From the NCBI GenBank assembly GCA_903916195.1, contig CAIWVP010000070.1, forward strand, positions 1-43,580: a stretch of 43,580 nt of DNA, given 5' to 3'. The stretch comes from an uncultured Verrucomicrobiota bacterium (GTDB lineage Bacteria; Verrucomicrobiota; Verrucomicrobiia; Limisphaerales; UBA9464). This document shows, one piece after another, positions 30,484 to 38,425 of this stretch. Position 1 is the stretch's first letter; every line of letters starts with the position of its first letter. The notes below the pieces were generated by a model. That model searched no databases, was not told where the DNA came from, and was given only the letters and a program-made list of their open reading frames with translations. The translations under genes were made by a program, and so were the position numbers.

Positions 30484-32796
30484 GTGTCCATCCAAGAAAG
30501 CTTCGTCGACCGCATCGCCGCCGAGTTGAACGTCCCGGCGAGCAAGGTGTCCGCCACCGCCAGACTGCTCGCCGAGGGCGGAACCGTGCCGTTCATCGCG
30601 CGTTACCGGAAGGAGGTCACCGGCAGCCTCGACGAGGTCGCCATCACCGCCGTCCGCGACCGCATGGCCCAGCTCGTCGAGCTCGAGGGACGCCGCGAGG
30701 CCATCGTCCAGTCGCTCGCGGAGCGGGACCTCCTCACCGATCCGCTCAAGGCCGCCATCGCCGGAGCCGTCACGTTGTCCGAGCTCGAGGACCTCTACGC
30801 GCCTTATCGCCCGAAACGCCGCACCCGCGCGACCCTCGCGAAAGAGGCCGGTCTCGAGCCGCTCGCCGACCAGATCTTCTCGCAACAGGCCGCCGTCGAT
30901 CCGCTCGCCGCCGCCGCTGCGTTCGTCGACGTCGCGAAGAACGTCGCCGATGTCGCGGCCGCGTTGGCGGGGGCGCGCGACATCCTGGCGGAACGCTTCA
31001 GCGACGATGCCACCGCCCGGGCCAAACTGCGAGACCTCTACTGGAAGGCCGGGGTCGTGCGCTCGAAGGTGCTCACCGGAAAGGAGACCGAAGGCGCCAA
31101 GTTCAAGGACTACTTCGACTGGACCGAACCCGTCGGCAAGATCCCCAGCCACCGGCTGCTCGCCATCCGACGCGGCGAGGAGGAGGGATTCCTGCTGATG
31201 CGCACCCAGCCGCCCGAGGAGGACGCGATCGGCATCCTCATGGAGCTCTTCATCAAGGCCCGCGGCACGCCCGGCGCGGAACAGGTGCGGCTCGCCACGG
31301 TGGACTGCTACAAGCGCCTCGTCGGGTTCGCCATCGAGGCCGAGGTCCGCATGGAGGCCAAGAAGCGCGCGGACACCGAGGCCATCCGCGTCTTCGCCGA
31401 CAACCTCCGCGAGCTGCTCCTCGCCCCCGCCCTCGGCCAGAAGAACGTGCTCGCGATCGACCCCGGGTTCCGCACCGGTTGCAAGACCGTGGCGCTCGAC
31501 CGCCAGGGGAAGCTGCTCCACCAGACGGTGATCCACGCCACGGCCGGCGGCGCGTCGCAGGTGCGCGAGGCGGCGGAGGTGGTCCGCGCGCTGGTCACGA
31601 AGTTCTCGATCGAGGCCATCGCCATCGGCAACGGCACCGCTGGCCGCGAGACGGAGCAGTTCATCCGCGCGCTCAAGCTCCCGCCGGAAGTCGTGGTGGT
31701 GATGGTCAACGAGAGCGGTGCGTCCATCTACTCGGCCAGCGATGTCGCCCGCGAGGAGTTCCCCGACCAGGATCTCACCGTCCGCGGCTCGGTGAGCATC
31801 GGCCGCCGGCTCATGGACCCGTTGGCCGAGCTGGTGAAGCTCGACCCGAAATCGATCGGGGTGGGCCAGTACCAGCACGACGTCGACCCGTCCGCGCTCA
31901 AGCGCGGCCTCGACGACACCGTGGTCTCCTGTGTGAACCGCGTCGGCGTGGAGCTGAACACCGCCAGCCGCCAGCTGCTCAGCTACGTCTCCGGTCTCGG
32001 GCCTTCGCTCGCGGCCAACATCGTCGCCCACCGCGATGCCAACGGTCCTTTCCGCTCCCGTCGGGAACTGCTCGAGGTGCAACGCCTCGGACCGAAGGCC
32101 TTCGAGCAATGCGCCGGCTTCCTCCGCATCCGTGGCGCGGCCGATCCGCTGGACGCCAGCGCCGTGCATCCCGAGCGCTACGAGCTGGTGGACGCCATGG
32201 CCCGCGACCTCGGCTGCGGCGTGAGCGACCTCGTGCGCGACAGCTCGCTCCGCGCACGCATCCAGCCGGAGAAGTACGTCACCGGATCGGTCGGGTTGCC
32301 GACGTTGAAGGACATCCTCGAAGAGCTCGCCAAACCCGGCCGCGACCCGCGCCAGAGGTTCGAGGTCTTCGCGTTCCAGGAAGGCGTGGAAAAGATGGAG
32401 GACCTCCGACCCGGCATGAAGCTGCCCGGCATCGTCACCAACGTCACCGCCTTCGGCGCGTTCGTGGATATCGGCGTCCACCAGGACGGCCTCGTCCACG
32501 TGAGCCAGCTGGCGGACCGCTTCGTGAAAGAGGCGTCCGAGGTCGTGAAGGTGGGCCAGAAGGTCCACGCCACGGTCACCGAGGTGGATCTCGAGCGGAA
32601 GCGGATCGCGCTGTCGCTCCGCGCCAATCCCCAGATCGGCGCGCCGAAGGAGCAACGCACCTCGCCCGCCGGCCCGCGTCCGCCGGCCCCTCCGCGCCGT
32701 CCCGGCGGCCCCGGTCCGCGGACGTCCCCGGATCTGGGTGGAAACGCATGGAGCGCGTTGTCCGAGGCGTTCAACAAAGCCCAGGCGAAAAACTGA
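30484..32796 (+). CDS. tex: Tex-family transcription accessory / S1 RNA-binding protein
   Basis: 770 residues from a GTG at 30484, supported by the promoter 9 bases upstream and by the family N-terminus (RIAAELNVPASKVSATARLL, EGGTVPFIARYRKEVTGSLD). Domain order: N-terminal HtH-like helical part; YqgF/RNase H-like domain (KNVLAIDPGFRTGCKTVALD, AIAIGNGTAGRETEQFIRAL); HhH region (ELNTASRQLLSYVSGLGPSL, FRSRRELLEVQRLGPKAFEQ, CAGFLRIRGAADPLDASAVH); and a C-terminal S1 domain (~643-715, GMKLPGIVTNVTAFGAFVDI). The tail is Pro/Arg/Gly-rich. Tex proteins bind nucleic acids and affect transcription/RNA metabolism, usually as non-essential single genes. Length and order match. It ends 46 bp before the convergent porin gene. 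Confidence 0.95.
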   Translation: MSIQESFVDRIAAELNVPASKVSATARLLAEGGTVPFIARYRKEVTGSLDEVAITAVRDRMAQLVELEGRREAIVQSLAERDLLTDPLKAAIAGAVTLSELEDLYAPYRPKRRTRATLAKEAGLEPLADQIFSQQAAVDPLAAAAAFVDVAKNVADVAAALAGARDILAERFSDDATARAKLRDLYWKAGVVRSKVLTGKETEGAKFKDYFDWTEPVGKIPSHRLLAIRRGEEEGFLLMRTQPPEEDAIGILMELFIKARGTPGAEQVRLATVDCYKRLVGFAIEAEVRMEAKKRADTEAIRVFADNLRELLLAPALGQKNVLAIDPGFRTGCKTVALDRQGKLLHQTVIHATAGGASQVREAAEVVRALVTKFSIEAIAIGNGTAGRETEQFIRALKLPPEVVVVMVNESGASIYSASDVAREEFPDQDLTVRGSVSIGRRLMDPLAELVKLDPKSIGVGQYQHDVDPSALKRGLDDTVVSCVNRVGVELNTASRQLLSYVSGLGPSLAANIVAHRDANGPFRSRRELLEVQRLGPKAFEQCAGFLRIRGAADPLDASAVHPERYELVDAMARDLGCGVSDLVRDSSLRARIQPEKYVTGSVGLPTLKDILEELAKPGRDPRQRFEVFAFQEGVEKMEDLRPGMKLPGIVTNVTAFGAFVDIGVHQDGLVHVSQLADRFVKEASEVVKVGQKVHATVTEVDLERKRIALSLRANPQIGAPKEQRTSPAGPRPPAPPRRPGGPGPRTSPDLGGNAWSALSEAFNKAQAKN

Positions 32797-32842
32797 GCGG
32801 CCAAGGCGGTGGTGCCCGATGCGGCCCCGGGGACGACGACGC

Positions 32843-34114
32843 TCAGAACGAGAGCGTCAGCCGCAGCCCCGCGACAAAGGCGTCGGGGATCCGACCCGAT
32901 CCGCCCGGATCGACGATGTATTGCATGTCCGGCTGGATCGCCAGGTGTTCGCCGACCACGAACAGGTGCGTCAGCTCGGCGACCATCTCGTGGTCCCCGC
33001 TACCGCCGGCCGCGCGGACCGCTGCTGCCCCGAGCCGGGTGTAGGCGAGCGCGACCCCCGTGATGTCGCGGCCCCGCGAAGGCACCAACCCCGTGTAGTC
33101 GACCCCGGTCTCGGTATCGAAGATGACCCGGTTGCGGTCCGATCTCGGAGCCGTCCCCGCGCGGACGAACACGCTCAGCCCTCTCGGGCCGTCCCCTTCT
33201 CCTCCGCGTTCGCGGTACACCCACTGGTCCGCGACGGCGTACACGCCTCCGTCCCCGCGATGCACCGGACGGCCGTCCAGGTCGTCGAACGCCTTGGTGT
33301 CGGCGAACACGCCCAGCTTGAAGATTCCTCGCAACCGATGGTCGTCGGGCGCCGTGTGCGTCCGGTACGCCATCTCGGCCACGCCGAAGGCCCCGTCGTT
33401 CCGGTCGTATCGCCACGTCACGTTGTGCGGGTTGGATGCCGGCGTCCCGACATCACCGCTGAAGACCATCGCCATCACCGAAAAGGCCTCACCCGGTGCC
33501 CAACGCACGCGAAAGCCCGGCGACGACAGCGGGAAGATCGGGGCCGGCAGGTTCGCGCTCACGACCGGAAAAGTGCCGAACGTGTTGTTGAGGTAGAGCG
33601 AAGCGCCTTCGGACACGAAGCATTCCTTGTCCGCCGCGATCTGCCCGATCCGCAGCGACCAACGCCCGTCGTCGAGCAGCTGCTGGAACCACAGCTTGTA
33701 CAGCCGGATCCCGTCGTACGTGTCGATGTTGCTCACCACGCCGAGGTCCCCGGTGTGGTTCTCGCTCAGGCTCTCGCCGTGCGGGAAGATCGTGTTGACG
33801 TAGATCGATGCGCCGCCCCGGCCCGCGATCTTCTCGAGGTTGAAGCCGACACCGAGCTTCGCCATGCCGTCGAAGACGGCACCGTGCCGCAGACCGCCGG
33901 CGACATCGGCGAACGACTCGCCCGTGTAGACGAACTTCCATGCGGCCAAGTGCTCGCCCAACCCTTTCGGCTGGTCGCTGAACAGCTCGCGCGCGGACAA
34001 CGGCTGGGCATCAGCCGCGCCTTCTCCGCGGCCCGCTGTCGAGGCCGCCACCGCGAGCGCGGCGGCGGCGAGGAAGCTCCACCGTCGAGCCCGATATCTT
34101 AACGGATACCGCAT
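32843..34114 (-). CDS. OprB-family carbohydrate-selective porin
   Basis: 423 residues from the ATG at 34114, which has a near-ideal ribosome-binding site. Basic leader plus hydrophobic signal (RRWSFLAAAALAVAASTAGR). The mature part alternates amphipathic beta strands: FVYTGESFADVAGGLRHGAV, FNLEKIAGRGGASIYVNTIF, NHTGDLGVVSNIDTYDGIRL, WRYDRNDGAFGVAEMAYRT, and ends FVAGLRLTLSF with the C-terminal phenylalanine typical of outer-membrane beta barrels. YKLWFQQLL, RIGQIAADKECF and LPAPIFPLSSPGFRVRW are OprB-type features. These porins let mono/disaccharides cross the outer membrane. No sugar transporter or regulator is adjacent. Confidence 0.9.
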   Translation of the reverse strand: MRYPLRYRARRWSFLAAAALAVAASTAGRGEGAADAQPLSARELFSDQPKGLGEHLAAWKFVYTGESFADVAGGLRHGAVFDGMAKLGVGFNLEKIAGRGGASIYVNTIFPHGESLSENHTGDLGVVSNIDTYDGIRLYKLWFQQLLDDGRWSLRIGQIAADKECFVSEGASLYLNNTFGTFPVVSANLPAPIFPLSSPGFRVRWAPGEAFSVMAMVFSGDVGTPASNPHNVTWRYDRNDGAFGVAEMAYRTHTAPDDHRLRGIFKLGVFADTKAFDDLDGRPVHRGDGGVYAVADQWVYRERGGEGDGPRGLSVFVRAGTAPRSDRNRVIFDTETGVDYTGLVPSRGRDITGVALAYTRLGAAAVRAAGGSGDHEMVAELTHLFVVGEHLAIQPDMQYIVDPGGSGRIPDAFVAGLRLTLSF

Positions 34115-34119
34115 GATCG

Positions 34120-34127
34120 ATCTCCTT
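34120..34127 (-). promoter_or_regulatory. Ribosome-binding site of the porin gene
   Basis: Minus-strand AAAGGAGATCGATC-ATG gives an AAGGAG core about seven bases from the start codon, one of the two clear Shine-Dalgarno sites in the window and the reason for choosing 34114. Confidence 0.7.
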
Positions 34128-34299
34128 TGTCGCCTGCCGATGCCGCCCGCGGCCCGTCGGAACGGGGCGCACGCCGTCCGGATGGACCCACCCTGACCCG
34201 ACCTTTCCAAGGCTCCGTCGTCTCGGCCGAGGTCCCGTCCCCGTGGAGCCAAGCAGCGGCGCCGGATCGGACGGGCGAAGGGCGGCAGGTCCCCGCACG

Positions 34300-35028
34300 T
34301 CACTTGATCCCGGCGAGGCGGCCCTTCCAGATCTTGAACAGCTCCACGGTGGCCTCCACGTCGCGCAGGCAGTATTCGGCGATCTCGCGGTGGCGGCCTT
34401 CGGCGAGCAGGTCGTTCACGTCGAGCCCGGAGATGCCCTGCGCCTTGGGCGACGGGACACCGAAGGCCTTGCAGTAGAAATCGAGGTTGAACTTCCGCGC
34501 CGCGCCCTCCTTGCCGCTCACGTTGTAGAAAGAGAACTGCTCCGCGAGGTCGCAGTGGGGCTCGGTGTTGTAGCGGTATCCCAACCAGTCCTTGCGCGTG
34601 ATGGGCACGTTGAGCAGCGCGGAACGCAGATAGAGGAAGGGCACGTCGAAGCCGCGGCCGTTGAAGGTGACGATGCTGTCGTAGCGCTTGGCGACGTCCC
34701 AGAACGCGGTGAGCAGCTCGCCTTCGTCCGGTTGGGGCGCGAACTCCACCGGTGCGGCCGCGGCCTCATCGGGCTCCTCCTCGTCGAAGTCGTCGGACTG
34801 GAAGAGCACCTGGCCGCGGCCGGTGTCGGCGTTGACCATGGCGATGCAGACGACCTGCGCCGTGAGCGGCCACAGGCTGAACATCTGCGAGATCTCGGCA
34901 CGGCGTTTGGCGCGCGCGTCGGGATCGGGGAGCCGTTCCGCCTCGCGGAACAGATACTCTTGCTGCGTCTCGTCGAAGTGCTCGAGTCCCAGCGCGGACG
35001 TCTCGATGTCGAAGACCAATCGGGCCAT
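34300..35028 (-). CDS. 3'-5' exonuclease, DEDDy (ribonuclease H-like, YprB/PolB type)
   Basis: 242 residues. Motif Exo I is LVFDIETSALG (D-x-E); Exo II is IVTFNGRGFDVPFLYLR (N-G-x-x-F-D-x-P); Exo III is IAEYCLRDVEATVELF (Y-x-x-x-D, DEDDy). Between Exo I and II is an acidic, poorly conserved stretch (residues ~78-100: FDEEEPDEAAAAPVEFAP). The protein would remove nucleotides from 3' ends of nucleic acid; similar stand-alone proteins are annotated as predicted PolB-like exonucleases. Cytoplasmic, no helicase domain attached. A minus-strand TAGACT box (35035-35040) lies 6 bases before the ATG, again suggesting a very short leader. Confidence 0.85.
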   Translation of the reverse strand: MARLVFDIETSALGLEHFDETQQEYLFREAERLPDPDARAKRRAEISQMFSLWPLTAQVVCIAMVNADTGRGQVLFQSDDFDEEEPDEAAAAPVEFAPQPDEGELLTAFWDVAKRYDSIVTFNGRGFDVPFLYLRSALLNVPITRKDWLGYRYNTEPHCDLAEQFSFYNVSGKEGAARKFNLDFYCKAFGVPSPKAQGISGLDVNDLLAEGRHREIAEYCLRDVEATVELFKIWKGRLAGIK

Positions 35029-35117
35029 GAGAGGAGTCTAGCCAGAGGCGCGTCGCGGAAGGGAGCCAAGAAATCTTCCGTGCGATGGGCCGCGAAGGAC
35101 CGCGGGAAAAGCAGAGA

Positions 35118-35150
35118 CGGAAGCAGCACACTTTGGGTGTCCTGCTTCCG
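35118..35150 (-). terminator. Rho-independent terminator of the histone-like gene
   Basis: CGGAAGCAG/CTGCTTCCG (35118-35126 and 35142-35150), one mismatch, then ACAC/GTGT (35128-35131 and 35137-35140) around TTTGG. On the minus strand it is followed by TCTCTGCTTTT, a T-rich tract. It starts 24 bp past the stop. Confidence 0.75.
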
Positions 35151-35173
35151 CCTCAGGGTTGGGTTGGGCGACG

Positions 35174-35368
35174 TTACTTCTTCGTCGTTTGCTTTTTAGC
35201 TACCGCTTTCGCGGCGGGCTTGGCTACCGCTTTCGCGGCGGGCTTGGCTACCGCTTTCGCGGCGGGCTTGGCTACCGCTTTCGCGGCGGGCTTAGCTACC
35301 GCTTTCGCGGCGGGCTTGGCCGCGGCTTTCGCCGGAGCTTTCTTTGCAGGTGCCTTTTTGGCTGCCAT
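35174..35368 (-). CDS. Histone H1-like alanine/lysine/proline-rich protein
   Basis: 64 residues, composed almost only of Ala, Lys, Pro and Val. The middle is five exact copies of the octapeptide KPAAKAVA; the ends are AAKKAPAKKAPAK and KKQTTKK. The composition and period resemble the C-terminal tails of eukaryotic histone H1 and bacterial H1-like proteins (Hc1/AlgP/BPH1-like), which bind and compact DNA without sequence specificity. It has a strong ribosome-binding site (GGGAGGTGA, eight bases before the ATG), a short inverted repeat in the leader (35414-35429) and a terminator, suggesting high expression of an independent small gene. The codons also follow a strict 24-bp repeat. DNA binding is inferred from composition. 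Confidence 0.85.
   Translation of the reverse strand: MAAKKAPAKKAPAKAAAKPAAKAVAKPAAKAVAKPAAKAVAKPAAKAVAKPAAKAVAKKQTTKK
35199..35318. repeat. Five tandem 24-bp repeats inside the histone-like gene
   Basis: Units at 35199, 35223, 35247, 35271 and 35295, each beginning GCTACCGCTTTCGCGG on the plus strand; only one base differs (the last base of unit 4). Each encodes one octapeptide on the minus strand, so copy-number change keeps the frame. Confidence 0.9.
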
Positions 35369-35376
35369 CGATTGTC

Positions 35377-35385
35377 ACCTCCCTT
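35377..35385 (-). promoter_or_regulatory. Strong ribosome-binding site of the histone-like gene
   Basis: Minus-strand GGGAGGTGA eight bases before the ATG at 35368, a near-full match to the 16S anti-Shine-Dalgarno sequence; it stands out against the weak or absent sites of most genes here. Confidence 0.75.
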
Positions 35386-35396
35386 CTAAGATTTGG

Positions 35397-35424
35397 AACT
35401 TACTTCCATGTTGCTTCGCGTCAG
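35397..35424 (-). promoter_or_regulatory. Weak promoter candidate for histone-like gene
   Basis: Minus-strand CTGACG (35419-35424), 16 bp, TAAGTT (35397-35402). It overlaps the perfect hairpin CTTCGC/GCGAAG (35414-35419 and 35424-35429, GTCA loop). Confidence 0.35.
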
Positions 35425-35546
35425 CGAAGAGGGGGAAAATGTGGAATTCGTCTTGCGCCTTTCTAGTGGCGACGGCCCACACGGGCGAGTGTTTTCGTTT
35501 CCATGCCCGGATTATTTTGCGCCGGACGTCTCTCCGTCTGCGCGCT

Positions 35547-35574
35547 TTGCGCGCGCGTGCCGCTCTTCTAGCCT
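35547..35574 (+). promoter_or_regulatory. mutS promoter (near-leaderless)
   Basis: TTGCGC (35547-35552), 16-bp spacer, TAGCCT (35569-35574), nine bases to the ATG. No ribosome-binding site is present. Confidence 0.6.
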
Positions 35575-35583
35575 CGCCGACAC

Positions 35584-38367
35584 ATGTCCAGCAGCGCTCC
35601 GGAACCTCAGCTCACGCCCATGATGGCGCAGTACCGCCGCATCAAGGCGGAGCTCCCGAAGGACGCGCTGCTGCTCTTCCGCCTCGGCGACTTCTACGAG
35701 ATGTTCTTCGAGGACGCCGTCGTCGCGTCGCAGCTCATCAACCTCGCGCTCACCCAACGCAACGGGGTCCCGATGTGCGGGCTCCCGCACCACGCGGCGA
35801 ACAACTACATCGGTCGCCTGCTGAAACACGGCCGCAAGGTCGCCATCTGCGACCAGGCCGAGGAGGCGAGGCCCGGCAAGCTCGTGTCGCGCGCGGTCAC
35901 CGCCATCCTCTCGCCGGGCACGCACTTCGACGAGCGCCTGCTGCAGGCCGAGCGGAACAACTTCCTCGCCGCCGTCTGCGCGCACGGCAAGACCTTCGGC
36001 CTCGCCGTCGTCGACCTCACCACCGGCGATTTCCGCGTGACCGAGCTCGACGAGGCGAAGTCCTTGCTCGCGGAGCTGGAGCGCCTGCGTCCCGCGGAAC
36101 TGGTCCTGCCCGCGGAAGCGCGCTCGCTCGCCGCGATCGTCGGCCGTTCGGCTGCTTCCGACGACGCCGCGGGCATGCTTCCGGCGCGGTCCGCTTCCGG
36201 CGCCCAGTTGAGCGGCTACGACGACTGGGCCTTCCAGCCCGAGACCGCCGTCTTCACGCTGCGCGAACATCTCAAGGTCGCGTCGCTCGACGGTTTCGGC
36301 CTGCGGAACCGTCCCGCCGCCGTCGGCGCGGCAGGCGCGGTGCTCCATTACCTCGCACACCATCTCCGCCGCGACCTGGCGCATCTCACGCGGCTCGGCT
36401 TCTACCAGGTCGCGGACTATCTCGTGCTCGACGCGACGTCGCTGCGCAACCTCGAGGTGCTCGAACCGCTCCACCGCGACGCGGTGCGGAACACCACGCT
36501 CTTCGCCGCGCTGAACCGCACCGCCACGCCGATGGGCGCGCGACGGCTCCGCGACTGGCTCACCCAGCCGCTCGCCGCGTCGGCGCCGATCCATCGCCGA
36601 CAGGACGCGGTCGCCGCGTGGATCGCCGCTCCGACCGTGCTGGAGGCCTTCCGCGCGCGTCTCGCCGATGTGCGCGACCTCGAGCGCACGCTCGCCCGCC
36701 TCAGCCTCGGGTCCGGCAACGCCCGCGACCTCATCGCGCTGCGCCTCGCCCAGGAACAGGTCCCGTCGCTCCGCTCGCTGCTCGCCGGCATCCGTCCGAC
36801 GACCGGCCCCGATGCCGCCACGTCGACCGACGGGACGGCCTTGGACGGAGAGCCCGGGCCGGATGTCGCCGAGGTCCCGCGCCCGTTGCTGGTCGAGCTG
36901 GCCGGGCAGCTGGCCGAGCTGCCGGCGCTCGTCGAGCTGCTCGGCCGCGCCATCGCCGACGATCCACCGCTCGCGGTGAAAGAGGGCGGCATCATCCGTG
37001 ACGGCTTCAGCCCCGAGCTGGACGAGCTGCGCGCGGCGGCGCGCGGCGGCAAGGACTGGCTCGCCCAGCTCCAGCAGGACGAGGCGGCCCGCACCGGCAT
37101 CGCGTCGCTGAAGGTCGGGTTCAACTCGGTCTTCGGCTACTACATCGAGGTGACCAAGGCCAACCTCGCGAAGGTCCCGGGCGACTACGTCCGCAAGCAG
37201 ACGGTCGCCAACGGCGAACGGTTCATCACGCAGGAGCTGAAGGCGATGGAGTCGAAGATCCTCGGCTCCGAGGAGCGGGCGACCAAGCTGGAGCACGACC
37301 TCTTCCTGAAGGTGCGCGAAGAGGTCCTCGCCGAGCTGCGCCCCATCCAACAGACCGCCGGTGCGCTGTCGCAGCTCGACGTGCTCGCGGCCTTCGCCGA
37401 GACGGCGCGGTTGCACGGCTGGATCCGACCCGAGGTGGGCGACGACGGCGTGCTATCGGTCCGCGACGGACGGCATCCGGTGCTGGACCTGGCGGCCACC
37501 GAAGAACGCTTCGTCCCCAACGACACGGCGCTCGACCTCGTGCAGGAGCAGATCGCGCTGATCACCGGACCGAACATGGCGGGCAAGAGCACCTACATCC
37601 GGCAGGTCGCGCTGCTCGCGCTGTTGGCGCACACCGGGAGCAGCATCCCCGCCGCCTCGGCCCGGATCGACCTGCTGGACCGCATCTTCACGCGCATCGG
37701 CGCGAGCGACGACCTCGCGCGCGGCCAGAGCACGTTCATGGTCGAGATGACCGAGGCGGCGAACATCCTCAACAACGCCACCCGCCGCAGCCTCGTGATC
37801 CTCGACGAGATCGGCCGCGGCACCAGCACGTTCGACGGCCTCAGCCTCGCGTGGAGCATCGTCGAGCATCTGCACCAGCAGGTCGGCGCGAAGACGCTCT
37901 TCGCGACGCACTACCACGAGCTCACCGAGCTCGGGACGAAGCCGGCGGCCGCGGCGCAGGACGCCGGTCCTCCTGCCACCGCCGCGGCTACGGGCGAGGA
38001 GATCCCGACCGCGCCGGTGCCCGGTCATCGCACGCCGGCGTTGGCGCGGATCCGCAACCACCATGTCGCGGTGCGCGAATGGAACGATCAGTTGATCTTC
38101 CTCCGCAAAGTGCTGCCCGGCCCGACCGACAAGAGCCACGGCATCCAGGTGGCACGTCTCGCCGGCGTCCCGCGCCCGGTGATCGAGCGTGCCAAGGAGA
38201 TCCTCCGCGTGCTCGAGGAGGCGGAACTCAACGTGCGCGAACTGGCCGGCATCGACGGTGACCCGGCGAGCCAAGCGCCCGCGAGGACCCAAGGCCGACG
38301 GCACCGCGCCGAACGCGACCGGCTCAAGCAGCTCGCTCCTCCGCCGCAGCTCGACCTCTTCTCGTGA
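35584..38367 (+). CDS. mutS: DNA mismatch repair protein MutS
   Basis: 927 residues. Domain I begins LTPMMAQYRRIKAELPKDAL with the mismatch-contacting FYEMFFEDA (F-x-E motif intact). Connector, lever (LRNLEVLEPLHRDAVRNTTL) and clamp domains follow. The ATPase has Walker A TGPNMAGKSTYIRQ (~661-674), the FMVEMTEAANIL motif, Walker B LVILDEIGRGTSTFDG and the ATHYHELTEL switch. MutS dimers find mismatches and recruit MutL. Two Ala/Pro-rich low-complexity inserts are unusual: ~405-435 in the lever (PTTGPDAATSTDGTALDGEP) and ~782-826 after HELTELG. The C-terminus lacks a long tetramer tail. Start is supported by the promoter nine bases upstream. Confidence 0.96.
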   Translation: MSSSAPEPQLTPMMAQYRRIKAELPKDALLLFRLGDFYEMFFEDAVVASQLINLALTQRNGVPMCGLPHHAANNYIGRLLKHGRKVAICDQAEEARPGKLVSRAVTAILSPGTHFDERLLQAERNNFLAAVCAHGKTFGLAVVDLTTGDFRVTELDEAKSLLAELERLRPAELVLPAEARSLAAIVGRSAASDDAAGMLPARSASGAQLSGYDDWAFQPETAVFTLREHLKVASLDGFGLRNRPAAVGAAGAVLHYLAHHLRRDLAHLTRLGFYQVADYLVLDATSLRNLEVLEPLHRDAVRNTTLFAALNRTATPMGARRLRDWLTQPLAASAPIHRRQDAVAAWIAAPTVLEAFRARLADVRDLERTLARLSLGSGNARDLIALRLAQEQVPSLRSLLAGIRPTTGPDAATSTDGTALDGEPGPDVAEVPRPLLVELAGQLAELPALVELLGRAIADDPPLAVKEGGIIRDGFSPELDELRAAARGGKDWLAQLQQDEAARTGIASLKVGFNSVFGYYIEVTKANLAKVPGDYVRKQTVANGERFITQELKAMESKILGSEERATKLEHDLFLKVREEVLAELRPIQQTAGALSQLDVLAAFAETARLHGWIRPEVGDDGVLSVRDGRHPVLDLAATEERFVPNDTALDLVQEQIALITGPNMAGKSTYIRQVALLALLAHTGSSIPAASARIDLLDRIFTRIGASDDLARGQSTFMVEMTEAANILNNATRRSLVILDEIGRGTSTFDGLSLAWSIVEHLHQQVGAKTLFATHYHELTELGTKPAAAAQDAGPPATAAATGEEIPTAPVPGHRTPALARIRNHHVAVREWNDQLIFLRKVLPGPTDKSHGIQVARLAGVPRPVIERAKEILRVLEEAELNVRELAGIDGDPASQAPARTQGRRHRAERDRLKQLAPPPQLDLFS

Positions 38368-38403
38368 CGCCGCGTCAAGGAGAGGCGACGTCCGTCCTGC
38401 CTC

Positions 38404-38421
38404 GTCCGGTCGTCGCCGGAC
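38404..38421. terminator. Hairpin between mutS and the SGNH gene
   Basis: Perfect GTCCGG/CCGGAC stem (38404-38409 and 38416-38421) with a 6-base loop, between the convergent mutS and SGNH stops. Confidence 0.4.
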
Positions 38422-38425
38422 CGGT

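Noticed and set aside
30447-33044. Large frame overlapping tex in another reading frame
   Set aside because: Arg/Gly/Pro-rich shadow; tex has all domains of its family in the chosen frame.
35199-35318. Regular 24-bp repeats considered as a CRISPR array
   Set aside because: No spacers between units; the repeat is contiguous and encodes an in-frame octapeptide.
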